A stretch of 64,000 nucleotides of DNA from assembly GCA_030549335.1 (NCBI GenBank), contig CM060198.1, positions 46,651,353 through 46,715,352 on the forward strand, read 5' to 3'. The notes under the pieces were generated by a model. It had not been told where the DNA came from. It saw only the letters and a program-made list of their open reading frames with translations, and made no database searches. The position numbers were made by a program, and so were the translations under genes. Of this stretch, positions 33,164-45,599 are shown one piece after another. Position 1 is the first letter of the stretch. Every line of letters begins with the position of its first letter. This DNA comes from Pontederia crassipes (lineage: Eukaryota; Streptophyta; Magnoliopsida; Commelinales; Pontederiaceae).

Positions 33164-36100
33164 ATGTGCGGTATACTTGCCGTGTTGGGTTGTTCCGACG
33201 ATTCGCAGGCGAAAAGAGTTCGAGTTCTTGAGCTCTCTCGCAGGCACGTCCTGATCACAAAAAATGCATGAGTTGTTTCTCTCGTTTTTATATTGTCGAT
33301 CTTATTTTAGTCATCATGCCTGCAAGTTTTTTTCTTAATATCTTAGGAACAAATACTATGAATGATAGAATCAGAAAGAAATGAATGATTGAAAGTTCAT
33401 ATGTAACATGATTTTGATGGTTTTTGGTTTTGGGAGACAGGTTGAAGCATCGAGGCCCAGATTGGAGCGGTCTGCACCAGTTTGGAGACTGTTATCTCGC
33501 TCACCAGAGACTTGCTATTATTGATCCTGCTTCCGGGGATCAACCCCTCTATAATGAGGACAAGACCGTCGTAGTTACGGTATAATATACATACGGATTG
33601 CTCAGCTCGTCACAAAATGCATATATGAGAGGATTCATACTGGAATTGACGATAATTGAAAGATTCTTAGTGATGGTGGACATAACATGTACTGAAGATA
33701 ACATGTGACTATAATTAATCAGAGGTTTCAGGAAATAATTAATACATATAGATCTAATATTAAATTGATAAATTGGAACAAACAATACATGAATGAACTC
33801 TGGAAGCCAACAGAGGAAAATGGAAGATTCTTAATGCGGGATTCTTCTGTGATCCTGCAGTCTCTCTTGCACCTAACCCTTTGTCAGAGTTGATTCAATA
33901 ATGATGCACTTTGCTTCTGTAACAGGTGAATGGGGAGATCTACAACCATGAAGAGCTGCGGAAGCGGTTGTCCAAACATAAGTTCAGGACTGGAAGCGAT
34001 TGTGAAGTAATTGCTCATCTGGTAATTTCAGCTTTCTTGATCTTCTTCTCATACCAGGGTTCATCAATGAGAGATTTTCCCCTCATTAGTGATCCAGATA
34101 ATACTTATATCTTTTTAAATGGTCGTAGTTATTATTTATCTCTTCTGAAACATGTTGAAGTTATCTCTGTTTTTTCTCCTTTTTGTAGTATGAAGAATAT
34201 GGGGATGGATTTGTGGACATGTTGGATGGGATCTTCTCCTTTGTGTTGCTGGATACGCGTGACAACAGCTTCATCGCTGCGCGAGATGCAATCGGAATCA
34301 CTCCTCTTTACATTGGCTGGAGCCAAGATGGTAATCAAATGACAATATATACAGCTATTTGCACTTGCTGCCTAAACTTCTTAGATTTATTCCTCTTTCA
34401 CTTGCAATAGTGATCCTTTCTTAAATGTATTTTATGCTTCTTTATAATAGGCTCTGTTTGGATAACATCTGAGATGAAAGGACTCAATGATGACTGTGAA
34501 CACTTCGAGGTCTTCCCCCCTGGAAACCTCTACTCCAGCAAAGAAGGTGGCTATAAGAGGTGGTATAACCCACCATGGTACTCGGAGGCTATTCCATCAC
34601 TGCCATATGATCCCCTTGCTGTGCGGAAGGCTTTTGAGAATGTCAGTATGCATAACAGTTAATTCCAACTTTTTATCAGCAAACTGTTGTTTTAAGACAT
34701 GCATGCTAATCTTGTGATCTCTTATTCTCCATTAAATGCAGTCTGTCATCAAGAGGCTCATGACTGATGTCCCTTTCGGGGTGCTGCTGTCCGGTGGGCT
34801 TGATTCATCGTTGGTGGCTTCCGTCACGGCACGGCACTTGGCAGGAAGCAAAGCTGCAAAGCAGTGGGGAACTCAGCTGCATTCATTCTGTATCGGCTTA
34901 GAGGTCAGTTCACTGCTCTATTCACACAATTCAACTTTATAGTTACAAAAATTTTCTAGTTCTCATCTTTACCTTTTTATTGCAGGGATCACCAGATCTG
35001 AAGGCTGCAAAGGAGGTCGCTGACTACTTAGGAACACTTCATCACGAATTCCAGTTCACTGTTCAGGTATAATAATAAAGTTAAAAATATAGATATGCTG
35101 CCAACATAGTAGAAGCTACTTAATGAGAACTATGATATATTTGCAGGATGGAATCGATGCTATTGAGGATGTTATTTACCATATTGAAACGTATGATGTG
35201 ACTACTATCAGGGCAAGCACGCCCATGTTTCTGATGTCTCGCAAGATAAAGGCGCTAGGAGTTAAAATGGTGTTATCAGGTGAAGGTTCTGATGAACTCT
35301 TTGGAGGCTATCTGTACTTCCACAAGGCACCTAACAAGGAGGAGTTTCATACAGAGACCTGCAGGAAGGTGCGGGCCACATCAGTCCTTGTATCCTGTTA
35401 GTCCTTTTAGTTTCCAAGATGTCGGTTATAAGTTATAATCTTCCCTGTATGAAAATTACAGGTTAAAGCACTGCATCAGTATGATTGCTTGCGGGCGAAC
35501 AAAGCAACCTCTGCCTGGGGGCTTGAAGCTCGTGTGCCCTTTCTGGATAAGGAGTTCATTGATGTTGCCATGGGCATTGATCCTGAATGGAAAATGGTAA
35601 GAAAAGAAGGCATCGTCACAGTCTATTCATCTGAATTGGTTACTGTAACATGCGATTAATGTGTATGCTGACACACTGCTCATATGATTAGATCAAGCCT
35701 GATCTGGGGCGGATCGAGAAATGGGTACTAAGGAAGGCGTTCGATGATGAGGAACACCCATACCTGCCAAAGGTCAGGCAGCTACACTTAAATGTTCTTC
35801 CCATCTTACTTTGTAGTGTAGGACATGGGGTTTATGTTCTAAGGTCTGACAAGGAGAACTTGTCTGTCCCTCGCAGCATATTCTTTACAGACAGAAGGAA
35901 CAATTCAGTGATGGTGTTGGTTACAGCTGGATAGATGGACTGAAAGCTCACGCTGCAGAACATGTACTCTATCAAACCTGACTTGTCATCATCAACTTAG
36001 TCCAGCAATAAGTTATCATTATTAACTAGAGAGGTTTAATATTTCTTCAGGTGACTGATCGAATGATGCAAAATGCAATAAAGATCTACCCACATAATAC

Positions 36101-36500
36101 TCCTACAACCAAAGAAGCTTACTACTACAGGATGATCTTTGAGAGGTTCTTCCCGCAGGTGAATACTACTAGGCTTAAATTAATTGACTAGTTACTGCAA
36201 TAAATATTTTGTAATTTATCTGAAGATCTTAATTTCATATGTCTGATACAGAACTCAGCGAAATTGACTGTCCCTGGGGGCCCAAGTGTCGCCTGCAGCA
36301 CAGCGAAGGCCATTGAATGGGATGCTCAATGGTCAAACAACCTTGACCCCTCAGGAAGGGCAGCTCTTGGAGTCCATAGTTCAGCTTATGATCCTGCTCT
36401 GCCATCCTCAATTACCACTGTCAACGGCCACGCAAAAGGAACTAACAAGAAGGCAAAGATTATAGACCTGAAGGACCCGGGAGTTGCCATAAGCACCTAG
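33164..36500 (+). CDS. ASN: Asparagine synthetase (glutamine-hydrolysing), 13 coding exons, 590 aa
   Basis: It makes asparagine from aspartate, glutamine and ATP in the cytosol, for nitrogen storage and transport. Coding exons: 33164-33243, 33441-33579, 33926-34021, 34189-34330, 34451-34641, 34742-34903, 34986-35066, 35147-35368, 35462-35596, 35692-35772, 35877-35963, 36051-36158, 36252-36500. The sum is 590 codons plus stop with all phases consistent, near the usual 580-590. The protein starts MCGILAVLG, so Cys2, the glutaminase nucleophile, is present. Other marks are [24 protein letters not shown], the ATP-binding [13 protein letters not shown] and [13 protein letters not shown]. The end, PGVAIST, resembles asparagus ASN from memory. 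Intron 1 starts GC (CAG then GCACGT) and is the only arrangement I found that keeps the frame. The gene looks intact. Confidence 0.95.
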
Positions 36501-36717
36501 TTATCTTTTTAAAGCTTTTGCGTATGCATGTTTTAGTATAGATGTAAGAAGTGCATATAATTGCAAACCTAGTGACTGGGAACACTGAAGTTTATGTCGT
36601 GTTTCCCAATCCCTTGTAATGATTGAGTACTTGATGCCCTGTTAGTTAATCAATAATAAGGCACTTGAATAATTCTGTAGAATTGTACCAAATCTGTACA
36701 TGTAGTTCTGATGCCTT
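36501..36717. other. Shared 3' region between convergent ASN and TBL genes
   Basis: Only 217 bases separate the two stop codons (36500 on plus, 36718 on minus). AATAATAAG at about 36651 is a candidate ASN poly(A) signal. With normal plant 3' UTRs of 150-300 bases, the two transcripts should overlap end to end. Confidence 0.7.
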
Positions 36718-38451
36718 CTATTCACTCAATAAATAAGCATAAAGAAGTTGATTCCATGTATCTGGCACTCCGGGCAAACACCAGTGGATGCAGTCGGCAT
36801 AACGCAGGGGATTAGCCCTCTGCTCCGCAGTTAGAGCCTTCCCTTGGGAGTCCGTGTACACTGAGGCGTGGCCGTCAATTCGGTATTCTGAAAGTTGTGT
36901 TATGTTCAAGACAGTAACAGGAACCTTCATTCTTCCAATGACACTTGAAAGCACATCCATTATCCTTTTATCAGAACCGCTTCCCCAGTATCCTCTCTCC
37001 ATTACAGGTCTTGTCTCATTGTAGCATCTGATCCCTTTGTCGTTGTGCCAATCCGAACTCCTTCAGAGTAACAGTAGAACAAAAATCTTTCTGAGATTAT
37101 GTTCACTAATTCAACAGTAGTTACAATGTAAAGAGTTCACCTGATATGTGTTGGTGACATTGTTGTAAAGAAGACTCTTGTGAAATGTGGATCTATCGTG
37201 GAGTCGATCCAATTTGCCCACGTCTTGAGGACAATTCTGTAGGCAACCACGACATCCAGCTCCTCAAATCCTTCCTGTCCATTTGCAAAAGAACCCCACC
37301 TGAGGCCAGTAATGTAGCTTTTTATTAACCTGCAATTTTCCTCTATTTCGAAACCAAAACTATTTTAGCTTGTTACTTCTTACAAAGATTTGATTTTTTG
37401 GCCAGTCATCCACCACACATAGGTGTTAAAAACAAGTATGTTTGCTCCTATCCAGTGCTGGGCATGCTTCAATATCGAATCCACACGGATTATTCTTTTG
37501 CTTGCATCAGTTATGATGTGAGCATCTGTATTGGATTGAACAAGGAAAGGTGCCCAGTAGAACTCAATTGTAGCATTATACTCCTTCAACAATTAAATAT
37601 TCTGAATTAGCTTATGCTTTGGTGTAAACTTTAACAATGCGAGAATCAGTACCTTTGCTGTGAAAACATACAGAGAACGACTCCAGTTCATCGACTTCAG
37701 TTCAGACGGTATATGAGCTTGTACCATGCAGACAAATGATTTCCATTGCCCCCTTTGTAGTGAATCCCCAACAAACACCATTCTCTTTCCTCTTAGCTTT
37801 TCAAGAACGACAGCAGCATCAAATCTAGAAAGAAGGAAATATACATCTTTGATTCAGGACACATGTCAGTAGTAGGTACCTTTGCCTACACAGTAATCTC
37901 TAGATACAGAGCAGACTGTAATTATTGGTATCAACCTTGGCACTGTGCAATCATCCAACTTCCACACCCAATATAAGTAACTATTGTCAGGTCTTCCATT
38001 TCTCTTACATGCTATTTGCCCATCAATATAAGGGCAGGTTTCATCAGAGTAAAGGGGCTCGCTAGAGGGGTCGAAGACCCATTTCCCTTTGTCGATTCTG
38101 CACTCGTTCTTATTGAATTCAATCCTGTTGTTGATGATATTGCCATTGTTGTTAAGATTTCTATTCTCTTTCTCCTCTGTTAAGGGGACATTTTCAAATG
38201 AAATTAAAAAAAAAACAATGCAGTTTAATGAAGACTGTGCATGATATCTCAATCCAAAGATAACGTTACTTCAAGGAAATGACCTTATTAGTGCCTATTG
38301 CACAACCATTTATGGAACAAACTATAAACTAAAACATTGATGTACCAGTGAGAGCACGGAGATCCTCGGTGAAGATCATTCCGGTGAATGCTACTGTGCA
38401 AATGACCATTGCCATGATGGACAATGGGAGCTTCCCTCTTGACACCCTCAT
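36718..38451 (-). CDS. TBL/DUF231 protein, probable xylan O-acetyltransferase clade, 6 exons, 406 aa
   Basis: A Golgi type II membrane protein; relatives in the ESK1/TBL28-35 clade put acetyl groups on xylan. Coding exons in reading order: 38451-38346, 37936-38176, 37653-37824, 37384-37583, 37141-37299, 36718-37060. Phases agree and give 406 codons plus stop. Residues 8-27 form a signal anchor ([17 protein letters not shown]). The TBL domain follows with [18 protein letters not shown]. The catalytic GDS is at about 135-137 ([13 protein letters not shown]). The DxxH motif is at about 382-385 in [17 protein letters not shown]. Asp, His and Ser are all present. The clade is judged from [12 protein letters not shown] and MSPTHIRSSDW, which resemble ESK1. 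No defect seen. Confidence 0.92.
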
Positions 38452-39622
38452 CGAACTATAGTTCAATTGAACTCAGGCCTAAGTCAGGTATGCCAGGTAC
38501 CATGCAAGTATAGGAATAGAGAGGGGGTGCAGAGATTGTGTACATTGCAATTGGAAGATTACTTGTGATGAGGAAAGAAGAGAAAGGCATTGTTACCAAT
38601 GGGGCAAAGGAAAATGTTTGGTCATTGAGTAGGAGTAAAGATAAAGCCAATAGACTGTTTTCTAATAACAGCAACTAACATTGTTATTATTTTAAGGAAA
38701 CCAAACCCAATCACCTAGCCAGACCTCTTTCAGAAGATCTTCATATGACTTTGTTCATTAAGATGGTCATCTCATTATACTAGTAGTACTATGCCAAAGT
38801 GGCAATTTTTGCCCTTCATTTTGTTGCTTTTATAGAATCAGCTAATTCAACATTTTGGTGAAGAACTTCTGATGTGGCCCTGTAATCGGAACATTTCAAA
38901 TTTTAAAAATTGTATTAAGACAAAAACGTGATATTGCATTCTGACCTGTAATCGTGATTACCGACACCATGGACTTTAGAACAATGCTATTGATAATCAA
39001 TAAATAACAAGAGTTGTCCATGGCCCGTGCATTAGGTAAGGCATGCTTCCTTGCTTTTGGCCCAAAAAAGGACGAGCCTCCTCTCCGGAGAAACTGATCA
39101 GGACCTGTCCATGGCTTTTTCTGATTACATTTTACAGCTTTTCACTTTAAGTTTTCCCTTTAGGATGACGAAAGTGGTGAATCATTAACTAATCCATGAG
39201 CTGGTCTTCTCATATTACCGTGTTCATGTCTGGAATTTTTTTCTTCTCAGAAGTAAAAAAATTTACAACAGACCAATGAAATACCCAATAAAATTGATAT
39301 TTGTTAGAAAATAAAATATATGCTTATTCTCAGTCTACAAGTCAAATTTAAGTGATCAGTTGGACCTGATTCTGCAAACAAAAGCCTAACGAAACGAATG
39401 AACGCACTTATAGCATGATTACATTTTTGTTGGCTATGAACGCATCTAAGCCCTGCCACCACAATAGTCATAAAGGTTGCCGCCGCCATGCTGTTCGCAT
39501 AACATGGTCAGAGCTTTCGGAGCTCGAAATCTCCAAGCTGAGTAGTTCAGTAAGAAGTAAAAATGCAAGCTATCAATCACGTTGTACAGTTGAACCTTGC
39601 TAGAATTAAAGGAGGAGGAAAT
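38452..39622. other. Region between the two TBL genes
   Basis: Upstream region of the 36718-38451 gene and 3' flank of the next TBL gene. AT-rich, with no further gene recognised. Confidence 0.6.
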
Positions 39623-41740
39623 CTAGCCAAAGAAGAGAGCAGTGTAGAAAAGCTGGTTCCAAGTGTCCGGGAGGCCGGGGAGGCACCAGTGGCTGCAGTC
39701 GGCGGAGCGGTCGGGGTTAGCGCGCTGCTCGGGGTTGAGGTCGCCGCTGTAGACGGACGGGTGAGCGTCCTTCCGGAGCTGCGACAGCGTCGTGATGTCC
39801 AGCATGTAGGCGGGCGTCCTCATGGCCTTCAGGACGCCCCGCACCACCGTCATCTGATCCGGGTACGGCCCCGTGTAGTTCGACCCGCTCACGGGCACCG
39901 TCTCCCCAAAGCAGTTCTTGTGCACCGGGTCGTTCCACTCCATGGGGCTTCATTTCACATGCCAGAAACATCATGAAAGTTAGTGCAATGTACTGCTAAT
40001 TCTTGTTTGGTGCCAACAGCTCATGCATATAATTCACATGCAAGCCAAACGCTGTATACGTCTAGGAGCAGATAGCCCAAGGAATCAAAGGTCGTTCGCT
40101 TAAATCGCTTCAAGACAAGGAATCGCATAGTTTACGCAAAGCTTGGCCCATCAGACACCAGCTCAGAGCTTCGGTGTCGGCATGGACCAACACCTCTGTC
40201 CAATTTGCTGTGTTCAGTCATCAATTATATGGTTCATGACTGCTATAATAAAATTTGAAGCCGGTGTGCCAATAATTGTGTTCCTAGGATGCTAATTATA
40301 ATAACTGGAAAGCTTCTTTTCTGTATTAATTGGACTGCGGAGGAGAGAGAGAGAGATCTTACTTGTAATGGGTAGGAGAAATGGACTGGAAGAAGACCTT
40401 GGTTCTGGTTCTGTCGACGTTGAGGTCGACCCAGTTGGCCCATGTGGTCAAGCCTTTCTGGAAAGCGACCAGTCGATCCATGTCCACGTAGTACGAACCA
40501 CCATCTCCCATGTAGTCCCACCTGCAGCAATTAAACACATCCATCACCATTTGTGCCAAACCTTTCTTTAATGGTCGTCACGTTCACTCATTGACCACCT
40601 CCCTTGCTGTCTTGGCATTCATTTGAATCCCCGGTCGAGTAGGCGAAAGAAGAAGCATCAACATTTAATGCCAACTTATATACAGTCACAGTCTATGATA
40701 TTGTAGTTGCATGCGGCAAAGGAAATTTGTTGCCCAAGAACGGGGGCAAGTTGTAATGACGAAACGCTTAGATGTCGTTGCATTAGATTTGATGAACTAA
40801 GGAAACAGCATAGATCATGCACGTACGATTACGAACGTACCCTTGGAGAGTTCCTTTGTGAGTCCACCAATGGCCGGAGTTGAAGGATAAGACATCAACC
40901 CCTTTCCATGCGTTGGCGTTGCCGGAGACGTCGTTCAGCATCAGGATCCTTTTCCCTTGCACCACATCGATGTCCACGAGATAAGGCGCGCGGTAGAACG
41001 AGATGGACACTCCGTAATCCTGAACAAAATTATGCAGCCATATATAGATTTTGGTTCATTGAGGCAGGAGATAGAAAACAATGGCGAAGTAAGATCGACG
41101 TGATGAATGGACGTGGGGGCGTGCGCGCGCACCAAGAACTTGTATGTGGAGAGAGGGTCTCCTCTGATGAACTGCGTCTGCGCCTGCGGCACTGCGGCGC
41201 CGAGCATGCAGATCAGGGACTGCCACTGGTTCCTGCCCAGCGAGTCCCCCACGAACATTATGCTCTTCCCCCTCATCCTCGTCAAGAAATCGAAACCATC
41301 GAACCTGCAAGTTTCGAACATGCACAGAAGTAATTAATTAATTTCATCGGAACATTTGAGCATTTCGCTCATTGTCTGATCGGAAGACGAGAGAGAGCAA
41401 ACCTTGGGAGGTCGCAAGCGGCGGGCTTCCATCTGTACCGGAGGTAGTCGGTGTCCGGCCGGCCATACAGCTGACAATTGAACTGGGGATCTATAATGGG
41501 ACAATTCAGCGACTGGTACAGCGGGTAGGAGTCGTCCCTCACCCAGCTTCCTGTGAAGATGTCGCAAACCAATGGTTGGTTCGTGCCGATGTCCGGCCGA
41601 CGCCTCTGCACACCGTCAGCTTGCCGCCTTCTCAGGCCGACGACCACCGCCGACGCGCCGCTGCCGGCTTGTGCTATGAGAAATAGGAAGAGGATACCCG
41701 AAGCCAGCCCGACACCCCCGCTCCTAACGCAACTTGCCAT
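39623..41740 (-). CDS. TBL/DUF231 protein, PMR5/TBL38-like clade, 5 exons, 390 aa
   Basis: A putative Golgi wall-polysaccharide O-acetyltransferase or esterase; relatives in the TBL36-43/PMR5 group have been linked to pectin acetylation. Coding exons in reading order: 41403-41740, 41133-41304, 40841-41019, 40363-40521, 39623-39947. Phases agree and give 390 codons plus stop. I start at the ATG at 41740 (MASCVRSGG); the frame is open upstream but has no ATG. A hydrophobic segment ([14 protein letters not shown]) follows. GDS is at about 132-134 ([13 protein letters not shown]) and DCSH at about 366-369 in [25 protein letters not shown] and SISPTHYN fit the clade. Exons are GC-richer than those of the neighbouring TBL gene. 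Intact by eye. Confidence 0.92.
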
Positions 41741-41850
41741 GGCGCGAAGCCAAGCAGAAGATGGTGGTGGTGAAAGGAGTGAGAAGGACAAGGTTCGTTT
41801 GTTTTCTTGGAATCATTAGCCATCGATCACTTTATATAGATTCCCAGAGT
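41741..41850 (-). promoter_or_regulatory. Core promoter and leader of the 390-aa TBL gene
   Basis: TATATAAAG on the minus strand (41830-41838) lies about 91 bases before the ATG at 41740. A (CT)n run follows further upstream at 41877-41893. The leader would be about 60 bases. Confidence 0.6.
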
Positions 41851-41876
41851 GCCAAATGTACATAAGGATATCTTTG

Positions 41877-41893
41877 TTTCTCTCTCTCTCTCT
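41877..41893. repeat. (CT)n microsatellite
   Basis: About eight CT units just upstream of the TATA box of the 390-aa TBL gene; GAGA/CT tracts are common in plant promoters. A similar (GA)n run, about 40342-40356, is in that gene's last intron. Confidence 0.85.
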
Positions 41894-43880
41894 CCTATGG
41901 GAAGTTTATGTGGAGAGAGGTGTGCATGTGATGTTAGCTGGAGAATTCACGAGAGGGTGAAAGAGGACAGTGTTCCCTAGCGGAAGAAGCCGGTGCGCGG
42001 TAATCAACTTGGTCTTCGGTGAATCATGAGACTTTGAAGTAAATCTTGTCCTATGCGTGGACGTTGATTCCGAGTGTATTCGTTTATTTTTCCTTTATCA
42101 TGTTGTCGAAGATAATGTTGATGTCTAACAACATATAAACTAAGATGAATATTCGATCAGATGACAAAACATATCTGTCATTGAAAACTTTAACCAAGAG
42201 AAGAAATTTAAAAAAAAAAAAAAAGATGACCCTTTAACTCTGGAACTTTTCTTGTGTGAGCCTACAGCCTGCAGGGGCTACTTTTTACTGACCACAGTGC
42301 AGTCATTTTCTGAGACCTGACAGAGATATTATACGAGCAGTAAAGAAGAGTCAGCTCAATTGCCTTTGTGTCATGGGTTAAAACAAAGTGTTTTCATCCT
42401 TCACCAAGCCAAGTATTCAATTTCGTCTGAGTTGGATTCTTGTCTGTATGTAGAATAGTTTGAAAATTTTAAAGTTGCGATCGGCGAAAATGAGGTGTTT
42501 TCCATGCACGGGGAGATTGGATAAGATAGGATGAGGCTGCGGCCGTGCGACAGTAGGGGAACAATGAGCAAGCCACCCATCTGTGCATGCCCCACGCCGG
42601 GGCTTGTACCTAGCAGTTGGTGGCCTGTGCAGCAGCTGTCAGAACTTTTACTGTGGGCTCATGATCTTGTTGCATGCTTTGACTCACATCCAACTTAAGG
42701 GCATTGGTAATTTGGCATCTGCAAGCACAGTCCAACAATTACTCATGCTCTTGTTGAGCAATCATTCCTGGATCAAAGTCGTAAAGTTTCATCTTTATCG
42801 TGCAAAGTATCCAAGTATGATCTATCAATGGAATCTAACTGTTTCATGCATGCCGTGGAGATGCCGCAATTCCGATGCAAAGAACGGATCTAATGTCCAA
42901 CCAAAATGTAGTACAGAAAACTGTCCAGGGGCGGCAGGAAACACTTGTGTCCTCACCAGTTTCTTTAACAAAAAAGAAAGATTATGGGAATCCACAAGAA
43001 AATTTCCCATGCTTTTCTAATTGGTACAATCATGTCTTTATGCATATATTATGCTGCTGAGAAGTGAGGAGTCTGAGAACCTCACCCTTTGTTCCATCTT
43101 TTCAAAGGTTCTTTCTTTTTTCTAATTCCTTGGGATTGGGTGAGAAGCATCAAAGAATTGGAGAGAAGTCCATCAGTACAAGTTGGAACCTTCCCCGGAA
43201 AAGAGAAAGAGATGAGGGAGGGCGATGTGTGGTGGGTCTTTGTGTAACCTAACCTTCATTGGGACGACATTGAAAAATTCCTCCATTATTGCCTTGTCTT
43301 GCAGGATGAGAATAACTTCCATTCTCTACAGCTTGGCCTTTCTGCAACAATTCTTCTCTTTTTTTCTCTCTTTTTCCTCCTGCACCAATAGTTATATTGC
43401 CATATGCTAGAGGCACAGTGCATGATGTGTTTGATGACAGTGTGCAGGACATGGTGTCAAAACAAAAATTAATATCTGTGAGAGGTCAGAGGACGCCGAA
43501 CAGTGGTCTAGGTCTCATGAACTGACATCATGCAGGACCCCTGGTGCATGTTGATGAAATCAATCAGCTTTACGCTTAATTCTGCACTAAATTATGACCT
43601 TGTTTAAAAGATGATGGAACTGGAAGTTAATTCTTGATGTCATAAGAAAGTACCGGTCAGTTCCAATGCCAAATCCCCCAGTTCTATTTTTCGGTGATAT
43701 AAATTTCATACCCCACTAGCTGAGAATCTGAGCTTATGGGCCAGTAGATTGACCGTAGATCGCCAGCATAGGGACAGAATTATAGGCCATAGGCTTAAGG
43801 TATGACCCAGAATTTTATCATACAAAAATATCATTTTTATCATCACAATTTTTATGCATTTTTTGTAATATATGTGTTAA
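41894..43880. other. Intergenic stretch, no supported gene
   Basis: Mixed-composition DNA with a poly-A run at about 42209-42223. Several short frames overlap on both strands without recognisable domains. Confidence 0.55.
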
Positions 43881-43885
43881 AGGGT

Positions 43886-44030
43886 GCTGTTAGAACCTCC
43901 TAAAAATCATTCTAAAAATCCTTAGAACATATCACAGTGGCATACATTGTAAATTCATCATTTTTTTCATATTTTAATTATGTGAGTGTTAGGAGAATTT
44001 TTAGGAGGGTGATTTAGGAGAATTTAGTAT
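43886..44030. repeat. Possible small MITE or palindromic repeat
   Basis: The left AGAACCTCCTAAAAATCATT and the right, reverse complemented AAATTCTCCTAAATCACCCT, can pair as imperfect inverted repeats. Each side also has internal CTCCTAAA/TTTAGGAG words. About 145 bp. No target duplication is clear. Confidence 0.35.
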
Positions 44031-45599
44031 TTTTTTATTACATAAATGGTTGTTATTACATTTTTCGACTATATAAGGAAGCACAAGATTTAATATAAAA
44101 ATGAAAGATAAACTTGAAAATAAAAAAGGAGTGAATAGAAAATTTCCAATGTCAGAATATTAAGCAAAACGTGTCCAACCAACCAATTAAATAAATGCAA
44201 AACATAATTTTAACGACCGACAACAATTCCAATAAATTTCTATTTCAAATCAAACCGTTCGACCATATGAATAGAATATGATAATTTACTATAATATATT
44301 AAAAAAAGGTATCATACTTTAATCATTGGGAAGTTAAAGTTCAATTTTTCGTGAGCAAACATAACAGCCACAAATCAGAAATTTGTAAAATTAAAATTTA
44401 AGATTTAATGTCATATTTAAGAAATATAATTGCTCATTCAACTAGTGATGTACATATATTAAGTTTATAATTATCACAATGAAAATTATATATATATGAT
44501 AAATTAAAATTCTATTGAAATATTTTTTTATATACAACTTTTCTTCTCAATGTTCTTTTTCGTGCGCCATATTTTTTGTTTCCTTAATTCATCCAGTATA
44601 TTACATGTTAAAAGTAACAAATAAATAAATGCTTTCATCTTAAAACATTAGGACATGGCTATAATTTTTGTTCTATAAATAAATATATAATATAATTATG
44701 GTCAACCATCTACTTTGAACTTATTATATATTACATGAAAGGAAATTAAGCTTAGCCTATATATGTTAAATGTATAATACTATTCTACACTACATTAACT
44801 ATATTATAATATTATTGTAATACACCTTCCGCCCATAATTAAGTTCCCTCATCATATTATATACAATATAGCAATATATAATTAATCTATATTTTGTATT
44901 ATACGCATACATGGCATCAAAATATTTGAATAAGATCATGATCCATAACATAAAGTTTAAAATTTTGCAAGTTCTAAACTAGGCGAAGAAATAAGCAAGA
45001 GGTAAATGTACAAACATAATCCTACATGTAAGGAGACTAGCATGTCGAAATATTTTTACGAAAGAAACCATCATTGATCTTGTCTAATTTAAAAATAACA
45101 GCTTCATCAAATCGTTTATAAAAAATTAGGTCAATCCACATAAATTGGTTTTTTTACTAGTTTCACCCGTTGGTTAGGACAAGTTTTTTCCAGTTCAATC
45201 CAGTCTAAATCAACATTCCATTTTGAAATATTTCATAAGCCATTTTTATGGTTGTCCCATCATCCAGTACGTACACTAAATAACATGGCAAGACTTGGGC
45301 TTCATATGAAAAGTTTTCGATATAGATTAATTTTATAAAAGTAATAGACATAATTTCATTGCCAATCTTATCAAATCATTTAAGGATGTCTCTATCCTAT
45401 GATGGTCAATATTTTTAGTGAGTCTACTCAACGATGATAACAACCCTACGAAGATAATTTCACACTATGAAGTGCATTCTAATGGTACCAATCTTGATTA
45501 AAGATAAGATATTTTCTTCAATTTTTTTAGGAGACTTATGATGTGATTCTCAATATCGATTGATTTACCTCTCGTGATCTATAAGTATTATGTAAAAAG
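44031..45599. other. AT-rich stretch
   Basis: Strongly AT-rich, with no gene recognised. The last few hundred bases may belong to the Ty3/gypsy element that follows. Confidence 0.55.

Noticed and set aside
41741-41791. Upstream extension of the 390-aa TBL gene
   Set aside because: The frame is open to 41791, but the first codon there is TTG. The first ATG at 41740 is followed by a normal signal-anchor sequence.
42583-43060. Possible gene in frames 42583-43020 and 42875-43060
   Set aside because: No recognisable domain or splice structure, and overlapping frames on the opposite strand look equally likely.
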